This document shows positions 42,558 through 49,171 of a stretch of 64,000 nucleotides of DNA, one piece after another. The DNA comes from Taibaiella sp. (GTDB lineage Bacteria; Bacteroidota; Bacteroidia; Chitinophagales; Chitinophagaceae): assembly GCA_019638495.1 (NCBI GenBank), contig JAHBTQ010000002.1, positions 124,001 to 188,000 on the forward strand, in the 5' to 3' direction. The notes beneath the pieces were generated by a model that did not search any database, was not told the DNA's origin, and saw nothing but the letters and a program-made list of their open reading frames with translations. The stretch's first letter is position 1; every line of letters begins with the position of its first letter. The position numbers were made by a program, and so were the translations under genes.

Positions 42558-43115
42558 CTATTGTTCCCTGTGCTCCAGTTTCGTCTTCATCAGTGCACGT
42601 GCCCGGTGAAGCTGCGACTTTGAGGTGTTTTCTGATATCCCCAGAAGCTCACCGATCTCTTTGTGGCCCATGTCTTCAAATACATAGAGATTAAACACGG
42701 TCCGGTAACCTTCAGGCAGCGATTGCAGTAGCTCTAGTATTTCTTTAGCAGCCATACTGCCAAAGAGTTCGTTGTCTTCAAGAGCAGGCTCGTTAGCGCC
42801 CTCCACCAATTCTGAATGATGCTGCACGTTTTTTCGCAGCCGCATCAGGCAGTGGTTTACAGTTATCTTCTTTAGCCACGCCTTTACACTTCCCTCACCT
42901 CTATACTCAAACCCGCCAATGTTTTTAAAGAACGACAAAAAGCCATCCATCATCGCCTCTTTCGCATCTTCAGTGTTCGTCAAGTACCTCAGGCATAATA
43001 TCATTATGTCTTCAACATACCTGTCATAAAGTATACGCTGCGCGGCCGGCTCGTTGTTTTTACAACGTTGCACCAGTTGCGCCTCATCTGTGGTATATGA
43101 CAGGTTTAGTCTCAA
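42558..43115 (-). CDS. ECF-type RNA polymerase sigma factor (first module)
   Basis: 185 aa. Region 2: 'LYDRYVEDIMILCLRYLTNT' and 'SFFKNIGGFEYRGEGSVKAW'; region 4: 'LQSLPEGYRTVFNLYVFEDM' and 'HKEIGELLGISENTSKSQLH'. The start is probably TTG at 43115, since no ATG occurs in frame before the first conserved helix. It is followed 15 bp later by a membrane protein gene of anti-sigma character. Directs RNA polymerase to an unknown regulon. Confidence 0.9.
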   Translation of the reverse strand: MRLNLSYTTDEAQLVQRCKNNEPAAQRILYDRYVEDIMILCLRYLTNTEDAKEAMMDGFLSFFKNIGGFEYRGEGSVKAWLKKITVNHCLMRLRKNVQHHSELVEGANEPALEDNELFGSMAAKEILELLQSLPEGYRTVFNLYVFEDMGHKEIGELLGISENTSKSQLHRARALMKTKLEHREQ

Positions 43116-43277
43116 GGTTACTTCGTGGTAGTGGCTGTTACTCCGCTGCCACTAAAATATACCTATTAGCATAACGGCACGTAAGAAATGCTCCTTCGAT
43201 ACTAAAATGCAATCGGGTAGGCGAGGGTTGCGTGCACTTTGGATATTTAATTTACTTATATTGGGTTAGTTTGTCCC

Positions 43278-43309
43278 AAAAAAAAGGCAGCCCAAACCGG
43301 GCTGCCTTT
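43278..43309 (-). terminator. Strong intrinsic terminator after the second sigma operon
   Basis: Minus strand GGCAGCCC (43306-43299), 5-nt loop, GGGCTGCC (43293-43286), then a run of eight T. It separates the outer-membrane barrel gene from the first sigma module. Confidence 0.88.
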
Positions 43310-43330
43310 ACACTTATTTTGAGCTATTGA

Positions 43331-44194
43331 TTAAATACCTCCTATACGGATACCAACACTTATTGGCCTTTGGTCTATCGCATTCGCATACATAGAGTTG
43401 AGCTGGTAGCTGCCAAAGAAGCGGATGATGCCTTCTACGCCAAACTCTGCAGTGACACATGTGTTATAGTCGGCCATATCGAAGTTGCCGTGAACCTTGG
43501 TCTTGCCATATTTGTCTGATACCTGCTTGTTCCAGGAGTTCATTCTGTATCCGGCGGTTACTCCGGCGCCATATACCAGCCAGTTTTTCTTAGAAAGGCG
43601 TGTCTTGGCAGTGATCATCAGGGGTATGTTAGCATAGTAAACACCCAATTTGTTTTTTGTGTAGCTGGTCACAGAGTCAAGTATGATGCTGGCCGGAGTC
43701 TTTACATAGGTAATACCATTTTCGTATTTGAAGTTATAGATCTGAAGCCCTATTCCGGTAGAGATATAAAGGCGCTGGCCATTGGTCTTTACAAGTGGCA
43801 TCTTCACCATCAATGGGTAGATATTCACGTTGATTGATTTGCCATTGCGCAGGTCAAAAAGATTTGCGTTCCTGTGGCTTGCGGGTACATTCAGGTAGCT
43901 GGTTAGGGTAGGGTCGGTATAGTTGGTGTTATCTTTGAAGAAGTTCACCCCCAGGTCCAGCATTGCAAATGTGAGGTGTGGCTTGCCTACCTTTTCTTTG
44001 TCTTTCTTAACAGCGGTGCTGCTAGTGTCTGTTTTTGTGCTGTCTGCGCTCTCTATGCTTATCCCTTTATTAGAGATGTACAGCATGTGTCCTTTTTTCT
44101 TTTTAGGAGTTTCGTCATTTGTTTCCTGAGCAGTTACGGCATTGGTATAAAGCAGGCCGGTAAGTAGTGCTAATATGATTGTGCGGAGTTTCAT
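43331..44194 (-). CDS. Outer-membrane beta-barrel protein of sigma operon
   Basis: 287 aa from ATG 44194 (MKLRTIILALLTGLLYTNAV signal peptide); the upstream frame to 44218 overlaps the preceding gene's end region. After a Lys/Thr-rich spacer ('DETPKKKKGHM', 'STKTDTSSTAVKKDKEK') come about eight amphipathic strands ('LTFAMLDLGVNFF', 'RLYISTGIGLQIYNFKY', 'WLVYGAGVTAGYRM'), ending 'ISVGIRIGGI'. Similar to PorT-like barrels. Third gene in the sigma/anti-sigma/barrel operon, so it may be a regulated target or a sensor. Confidence 0.75.
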   Translation of the reverse strand: MKLRTIILALLTGLLYTNAVTAQETNDETPKKKKGHMLYISNKGISIESADSTKTDTSSTAVKKDKEKVGKPHLTFAMLDLGVNFFKDNTNYTDPTLTSYLNVPASHRNANLFDLRNGKSINVNIYPLMVKMPLVKTNGQRLYISTGIGLQIYNFKYENGITYVKTPASIILDSVTSYTKNKLGVYYANIPLMITAKTRLSKKNWLVYGAGVTAGYRMNSWNKQVSDKYGKTKVHGNFDMADYNTCVTAEFGVEGIIRFFGSYQLNSMYANAIDQRPISVGIRIGGI

Positions 44195-44218
44195 AACCTT
44201 GTATTTTAGTTGTTGCAA

Positions 44219-45103
44219 TTAAAAGGATACTATCAGTTTTCTTTTTTCTACTTTAAAGGAGACCACTGTCTCTGAGATTCCCTGTTTTATGGCATTGATC
44301 CTGTCATATCCGTTGGCCACTGCGGCTACCACGTTTTCCATGCCTTCTTTTTTCAGTTCGTCTATTGGCAGTTTAGCTACAATCGATTGTTTTGTTTCAT
44401 TCTCCCCTTCATACACATATATCGCAGCAGGGGGAAGATTTGTTACACTTGCTACAGAAATTTCCTGGTTATTTTTTGAAGCGGCGAATGCAGCAGGCTT
44501 TACGTCTGTAATAGGGTCGATATTCAGTGCTGCGATCTCATTTGTGTGAGTCGGTGCGGCAGAACCAGTATGTGCTACCGCGCGCTGTGTAGCTTTTAAG
44601 TTATTCTCAACAGTGGCTGCGTCCTGGTGTGCAGGTGTCGGCTTTTCATGAAGCTCAATGTCATTTTTTTGCGGTGCTCCTGCTTCTGCTGCTGTGGAAG
44701 GAGATTTATCTGAGGCCTCGTTTGCGGCCAGCATCATGCTCTTTTGTTGCACAGGTGCTACGGTAGTAGTGGCTACAGACATTTCACTATTTCTTTCTGC
44801 ATTGTAGAACATCTGGTACCAGCCCATCATCAACACGGCTGCAACGCCGGCCGCAACTGCATACCGCTTCCAGGGCGCAAATGGTACCACCATTGCCCCG
44901 CCTTCCCTTTTTAGCAGGCTCACCTTGCGGGTATATACCAGCTTGTCGTCCGGTATCAGCTTAGTCATGCTGAACGCGGTTAGCTCATGCTGGTATTCAG
45001 GGTGCTCATACAGAAATGACATGAGCTCCTGCTCCTCCGCAGGCGAAAGCTCGCCATCGGCGTGCATCATCATATACTCCTCATAGTTCTCTCTCGTGAT
45101 CAT
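44219..45103 (-). CDS. Anti-sigma-factor-like membrane protein (second module)
   Basis: 294 aa. N-terminal ~45 aa 'YEEYMMMHADGELSPAEEQE' is the acidic helical signature common in Bacteroidota anti-sigma proteins; a transmembrane helix at ~81-98 ('YAVAAGVAAVLMMGWYQMFY') and a Thr/Ala-rich periplasmic part follow, ending 'VVSFKVEKRKLIVSF'. It starts 1 nt after the sigma-factor stop, so translation is likely coupled. It probably holds the sigma factor at the membrane until an envelope signal arrives. Confidence 0.8.
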   Translation of the reverse strand: MITRENYEEYMMMHADGELSPAEEQELMSFLYEHPEYQHELTAFSMTKLIPDDKLVYTRKVSLLKREGGAMVVPFAPWKRYAVAAGVAAVLMMGWYQMFYNAERNSEMSVATTTVAPVQQKSMMLAANEASDKSPSTAAEAGAPQKNDIELHEKPTPAHQDAATVENNLKATQRAVAHTGSAAPTHTNEIAALNIDPITDVKPAAFAASKNNQEISVASVTNLPPAAIYVYEGENETKQSIVAKLPIDELKKEGMENVVAAVANGYDRINAIKQGISETVVSFKVEKRKLIVSF

Positions 45104-45104
45104 C

Positions 45105-45581
45105 TTATATAATGTTTTCTACGCTTACCAAATAATCTTTCAGGGTTTTCCTCGCCCTGAATAAATAAACCTTTACCTGCGATTCATTCAGGTCTGTGAT
45201 CTGTCCTATTTCCTCATAACTATATCCCTCATAGTCCTTCAGCAGCACCAGCGCCCTTGAGCGTTCGTCAAGGCGCGCCAGCGCACGTTCCAGTACCCTC
45301 TTCAGATCCGGATTGGTAGGGTTGCTGCTCTCTTCAGGAGCTTCCTTGTAACTTATCTTAGACTTTTTTCTAAACTGGTCTATCGACTGCCTGTAAGCCA
45401 CCTGGAACAGAAAAGCCTTTGCTTTTTCTGGCATTACGTCGTCTCTTTTTTGCCAAAGCACCTCGAAACTACCCTGCACTACGTCATGAGCATCAGATTG
45501 TTGCCCGGTACACTTACACGCAAAACGAAACAGGGGGTCAGCCCAGTCGCGCACACATGTATTGTATTGTTCAGCGGTCAT
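45105..45581 (-). CDS. ECF-type RNA polymerase sigma factor (second module)
   Basis: 158 aa from ATG 45581 ('MTAEQYNTCVRDWADPLFRF'). Region 2 'DAHDVVQGSFEVLWQKRDDV'; region 4 'LARLDERSRALVLLKDYEGY' and 'YEEIGQITDLNESQVKVYLF'. Heads the operon sigma/anti-sigma/outer-membrane barrel, typical of Bacteroidota envelope-linked ECF units. Unlike the TonB-linked FecI type, there is no receptor gene. Confidence 0.92.
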   Translation of the reverse strand: MTAEQYNTCVRDWADPLFRFACKCTGQQSDAHDVVQGSFEVLWQKRDDVMPEKAKAFLFQVAYRQSIDQFRKKSKISYKEAPEESSNPTNPDLKRVLERALARLDERSRALVLLKDYEGYSYEEIGQITDLNESQVKVYLFRARKTLKDYLVSVENII

Positions 45582-45680
45582 ATATAGTAATCGTGCGAAA
45601 GGAGAAAAGGTTACAGAATTGAGAAAATTTCTCAAAGGTAGCATTACCTCGTTTGGCAGAGCATCGTCAGGGGCAAAAAC

Positions 45681-45710
45681 AAAAAGGGGATAAGCTTACT
45701 GCTATCCCCC
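45681..45710 (-). terminator. Intrinsic terminator of the DoxX gene
   Basis: Minus strand GGGGATA (45709-45703), loop, TATCCCC (45692-45686), then TTTTTG. It lies 25 bp past the DoxX stop. Confidence 0.75.
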
Positions 45711-45734
45711 ACATGAATTCGTATTATTGTTAAT

Positions 45735-46097
45735 TTATACTGTAGCTGACTGCATTTTCCTATTAAAAGCCCACGACACCCAAAGGATAGCCAGGAATAT
45801 TAATGGCATGGCGAATGGAGTTGATGTAGCGAGATGTGACCATATGGCGCCGATAAATGTAAAGGTGAGCCCTGCATATGTCCATTCGCGAAGTTTGAGC
45901 GACCACGGCTGCAACAAGCCGAATACCGAGAGGAGTTTTGCAGTGCCCAAAATGTATAGCATGTATTGGGGATACCCCATAAACTTGAATCCGTCTACCA
46001 ATTGCTGACTCTTTGATAGGTACATACCTGCACTCATTAGCATCATAGCAGCGATAACACCGCTTGTTGCCCAAAAAATGATCTTGTTCTTTTTCAT
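45735..46097 (-). CDS. DoxX-family integral membrane protein
   Basis: 120 aa with four predicted membrane helices: 'IIFWATSGVIAAMMLMSAGM', 'YMLYILGTAKLLSVFGLL', 'WTYAGLTFTFIGAIWSHLAT' and 'LIFLAILWVSWAF'. 'GTAKLL' and 'EWTYAGLTF' are typical of DoxX-like proteins, which are tied to quinone or thiosulfate oxidation and to oxidative stress; the reaction of this branch is unknown. Transcribed divergently from the HxlR regulator, with a palindrome-rich 107-bp region between them. Confidence 0.83.
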   Translation of the reverse strand: MKKNKIIFWATSGVIAAMMLMSAGMYLSKSQQLVDGFKFMGYPQYMLYILGTAKLLSVFGLLQPWSLKLREWTYAGLTFTFIGAIWSHLATSTPFAMPLIFLAILWVSWAFNRKMQSATV

Positions 46098-46131
46098 AAC
46101 ATTTTGTTTTGCACAAAACTCCTTACATTCG

Positions 46132-46182
46132 CTATACTTTGTATAGTGATATACGACAGTATACCGGTTTCCTATTGTATAG
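46132..46182. promoter_or_regulatory. Triple inverted-repeat operator between DoxX and HxlR genes
   Basis: CTATAC-TTT-GTATAG (46132-46146, perfect), TATAC-GACA-GTATA (46150-46163, perfect), and CTAT-TGT-ATAG (46172-46182). All three share the GTATA(G) half-site. HxlR regulators bind such short dyads. The site probably controls both divergent genes. Confidence 0.65.
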
Positions 46183-46204
46183 TATCTAATGCCGACGACG
46201 AGAT

Positions 46205-46594
46205 ATGTGTCCTAAAATGAAGAATGAAGACTGCCTGCCAGAGGAGCACACTCCTTCAGAATGCAGCAAACACTTGTTGCCTGTGCGCGATGCACTGGAG
46301 ATGCTGAGTGGTAAATGGAAGATACCGATAATTATAGCCCTCTCATTCGGCAATCGCCGATTTAAGGAGCTGCATCGCCAAATTGGCATTACACCCAAGA
46401 TGCTATCGAAAGAACTGAAAGAACTGGAAATGCACCAATTGGTGAGAAGGACTGTTTATGACAGCACCCCTGTAACGGTGGAGTATGAATTGACACCCTA
46501 TGCAGAGTCGCTGCACCCCGTAATAGAGGCGCTAAAGGACTGGGGTTCGAAGCATCGTAAACGCCTCATGGGCAAAAACAAAACAGCTGCGTGA
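46205..46594 (+). CDS. HxlR-family transcriptional regulator
   Basis: 129 aa winged-helix regulator. The core 'DALEMLSGKWKIPIIIALSF' ... 'FKELHRQIGITPKMLSKELK' ... 'LVRRTVYDSTPVTVEYELT' ... 'LHPVIEALKDWG' is the complete HxlR signature. Cysteines at positions 2, 10 and 20 in the N-terminal extension are of the type used for redox or electrophile sensing in HxlR proteins such as HypR; this is inferred. Faces the DoxX gene, and its stop overlaps the next start (GTGA). Confidence 0.92.
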   Translation: MCPKMKNEDCLPEEHTPSECSKHLLPVRDALEMLSGKWKIPIIIALSFGNRRFKELHRQIGITPKMLSKELKELEMHQLVRRTVYDSTPVTVEYELTPYAESLHPVIEALKDWGSKHRKRLMGKNKTAA

Positions 46595-47106
46595 CCCGGA
46601 TAGGTTTAATATCAGACACGCACGATTTCCTGGATGATGCTGTGTTTCGCCACTTTGAGCAGTGCGATGAGATATGGCACGCAGGAGATTTTGGCACTTC
46701 AGCGATTGCAGATAAGCTAAAAGCCGTCAAACCGCTTCGAGGTGTTTACGGTAACATTGATGGCAATGATATTCGAGCTGAATATCCCGAAAAACTTGTT
46801 TTCGAGTGCGAAGGCGTAAGGGTGCTGATGATACATATTGGCGGCTATCCCGGGCGCTATAGTGCCACTGCAAAACAAGCTATTGCAGCATACAAACCGC
46901 AACTATTCATTAGTGGCCATTCTCACATTCTGAAGGTCATGTATGACGATAAGTATCAATGCCTGCACATGAATCCCGGTGCAGCTGGCAGGCATGGATG
47001 GCATAAGGTGCGGACACTTATCCGTTTTGTTATAGACGGAATAGAGATGAAACATTGTGAAGTCATTGAACTCGGCCCCCGCTCAGCTATGCCCTCACCA
47101 GCTTAA
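46591..47106 (+). CDS. YfcE/MJ0936-type metallophosphoesterase
   Basis: 171 aa from a GTG overlapping the regulator stop (GTGA). Calcineurin-like motifs: 'ISDTHD' (Asp9, His11), 'IWHAGDFG', 'GVYGNIDGND', 'FISGHSHI' and 'HMNPGAAG' for binuclear metal binding. Such small enzymes hydrolyse phosphodiesters; the substrate is unknown. Coupled translation with the HxlR gene is unusual for a housekeeping hydrolase. Its 3' end overlaps the convergent reductase gene by 20 bp. Confidence 0.87.
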   Translation: MTRIGLISDTHDFLDDAVFRHFEQCDEIWHAGDFGTSAIADKLKAVKPLRGVYGNIDGNDIRAEYPEKLVFECEGVRVLMIHIGGYPGRYSATAKQAIAAYKPQLFISGHSHILKVMYDDKYQCLHMNPGAAGRHGWHKVRTLIRFVIDGIEMKHCEVIELGPRSAMPSPA

Positions 47107-47731
47107 AGGCATGATTCCACTTGCCCTGCAGGAAGCCCGGAATGCACCAAAGCATGCACAGCGGCTCTATTGCCCGTGCGGCGGTGTCCTTACCCATGTC
47201 TTCTACTTCCCAGCCAAATTGTTTCAGGATGTCGTGCACTTCCTTTTTAGCAGCATCGTTGTTGCCGCACGTAAACATAGTTGGTTGCTCGGTAAATTTT
47301 GGTTCTACCATATAGGCATTACCTACGCAGTTAAACGCCTTTACGAAGTGCATCTCCGGAAAGCGCTCCTGCAGTGCTTCCATAAGCGATTCCTGGAAGT
47401 CGGTGAAGAATTGCAGCACGCCGTTTTCAGGTGCGGCGTCGGCAATTGGGTTGGTCGTGTCTATGATCGTTTTGCCCTGGAGGTTTTGCGGACCGGCCTG
47501 TTCCAGCGCGTCGGCAGCGGCATTTCCTTTTACGGCCAGCACAATGACCTCGCCAAATTTCGCCGTTTCTTCAAAGCTGCCGATTTGGGCGCTGGCGCCA
47601 CCGTTTTCTTTCCATTCAGCCAGTTTGCCCTTACTGCGCGAGCCCAGCATTACCTCGTACCCATGTTTCAGAAAGCCGTCGCCCAGTGTGCGTGCTACAA
47701 TGCCGGAACCTATTATACCTACCTTTTTCAT
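47087..47731 (-). CDS. NAD(P)-binding dinucleotide reductase (NADP-F420-reductase-like)
   Basis: 214 aa from ATG 47731 (MKKVGIIGSGIVARTLGDGF); the frame to 47776 adds no similarity. The Rossmann fold 'GIIGSGIVARTLGDGFLKHG' and 'VMLGSRSKGKLAEW' with Arg/Lys after strand 2 suggests NADP preference. 'EVIVLAVKGNAAADALEQAG', 'IIDTTNPIA' and 'KAFNCVGNAYM' match the family of predicted dinucleotide-binding enzymes related to F420H2:NADP oxidoreductase and ApbA. Substrate unknown. Confidence 0.84.
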   Translation of the reverse strand: MKKVGIIGSGIVARTLGDGFLKHGYEVMLGSRSKGKLAEWKENGGASAQIGSFEETAKFGEVIVLAVKGNAAADALEQAGPQNLQGKTIIDTTNPIADAAPENGVLQFFTDFQESLMEALQERFPEMHFVKAFNCVGNAYMVEPKFTEQPTMFTCGNNDAAKKEVHDILKQFGWEVEDMGKDTAARAIEPLCMLWCIPGFLQGKWNHAFKLVRA

Positions 47732-47880
47732 AGCGTAAGATTTTGGGCAAATTATAGAGAAAAACTCAATGGCCAAGGAAGGCGGCTATTAATCTTTGTT
47801 ATAGTTTCATTGCTGCGATTTAAGTACCTGTAACTCAATTGTGAATAACTCTTTCAGGCGAGCTTTGACCTAAAAAATGG

Positions 47881-47888
47881 TAACTTTG
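47881..47888 (+). promoter_or_regulatory. Predicted -7 box (TAACTTTG) of rocD
   Basis: TAACTTTG matches TAnnTTTG and ends 5 nt before the rocD ATG (47894). A TTTG at 47864-47867 is at a 13-bp spacing, shorter than usual. Confidence 0.45.
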
Positions 47889-47893
47889 CCTAT

Positions 47894-49126
47894 ATGCAGG
47901 CACTACATACCATATCAGCAACAACCCGGCAATTCCTTGAAAAAGAAGAACAATACGGAGCGCACAACTATCATCCTTTGCCGGTAGTGCTTTCCCGTGG
48001 CGAGGGTGTGTATGTCTGGGATGTAGATGGTCGTCGTTACTATGACTTTCTCTCTGGTTACTCTGCTATAAACCATGGTCATTGCCACCCGCGCGTTATA
48101 GAGACCTTTTTGGCGCAGGCACAAAAGTTGACACTTACGTCGCGCGCATTTCACAATGATATACTTGGTGAATATGCTGAGTACATCACCAGGTTCTTCG
48201 GCTATGACAAAGTACTGCCAATGAATACAGGTGTGGAAGCGGTAGAGACCGGCCTTAAGTTGGCGCGCAGGTGGGGCTATGAAGTGAAGGGTGTTCCGGC
48301 AAATAGGGCCAGGATTATTTGCTGCGACCATAATTTCCATGGTCGTACTATAAATGTGATTTCATTTAGTACAGATGATGATTCGCGTCGCAATTTTGGC
48401 CCTTTCAATCCCGGTTATGAGGTGATACCGTACAATGATCTTGTTGCTCTGAAAACTGCACTTCAGGACCCTAATGTAGTTGCATTCATGGTAGAGCCTA
48501 TTCAAGGTGAAGCTGGGGTAGTTGTGCCCGATGAAGGCTACCTTTCCGGCGCTGCAGCACTTTGTAAGGATGCCAATGTGCTGCTGATAGCAGACGAAAT
48601 ACAAACAGGCCTGGCGCGAACAGGTAAAATGCTTGCTTGCGATCACGAAAACGTTCGTCCTGATATTCTTCTACTTGGAAAGGCACTCTCTGGTGGTACT
48701 ATGCCGGTATCTGCTGTGCTGGCTGATGATGAAATAATGCTTACCATCAAACCGGGAGAGCATGGCTCTACCTATGGTGGCAACCCGCTGGCCTGCAAGG
48801 TGGCTATGACTGCGCTACAGGTTATGGTAGATGAGAAAATGGCGGAGAATTCTGCTATACAGGGTGAGTTTCTGCGCAATGAGCTCATTGCAATGCAGCA
48901 CCCACATATCTCAATAGTAAGGGGCAAGGGTCTCTTCAATGCCATTGTTATTGAGCACCCTAACAAAGACGCTGCCTGGGAAGTATGCCTGGAGATGGCC
49001 GAGAACGGTTTGCTTGCCAAGCCTACTCACGGCGATCGCATCCGTTTTGCGCCACCGCTCGTCATTACCCGCCCGCAAATGGAAGAGTGTGTCGATATTA
49101 TCCGCCGCAGTATGCAGCGTTTCTGA
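47894..49126 (+). CDS. rocD: Ornithine aminotransferase
   Basis: 410 aa PLP enzyme of fold type I. Converts ornithine and 2-oxoglutarate to glutamate-5-semialdehyde. '[20 protein letters not shown]' at the start, '[15 protein letters not shown]', '[20 protein letters not shown]', '[10 protein letters not shown]', '[14 protein letters not shown]' and the PLP lysine in '[17 protein letters not shown]' (Lys263) are the ornithine aminotransferase signatures. Monocistronic. Confidence 0.94.
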   Translation: MQALHTISATTRQFLEKEEQYGAHNYHPLPVVLSRGEGVYVWDVDGRRYYDFLSGYSAINHGHCHPRVIETFLAQAQKLTLTSRAFHNDILGEYAEYITRFFGYDKVLPMNTGVEAVETGLKLARRWGYEVKGVPANRARIICCDHNFHGRTINVISFSTDDDSRRNFGPFNPGYEVIPYNDLVALKTALQDPNVVAFMVEPIQGEAGVVVPDEGYLSGAAALCKDANVLLIADEIQTGLARTGKMLACDHENVRPDILLLGKALSGGTMPVSAVLADDEIMLTIKPGEHGSTYGGNPLACKVAMTALQVMVDEKMAENSAIQGEFLRNELIAMQHPHISIVRGKGLFNAIVIEHPNKDAAWEVCLEMAENGLLAKPTHGDRIRFAPPLVITRPQMEECVDIIRRSMQRF

Positions 49127-49171
49127 TAAAATGCTGATACCGCAGAAAGTGTAAACTTCTATATTAGTGTG

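Noticed and set aside
47057..47833. 258-codon plus-strand open frame
   Set aside because: Antisense to the dinucleotide-binding reductase, which has clear Rossmann motifs.
47864..47888. Full two-element promoter for rocD (TTTG at 47864)
   Set aside because: Spacing of 13 bp is too short compared with the usual 19-21; only the -7 box is kept.
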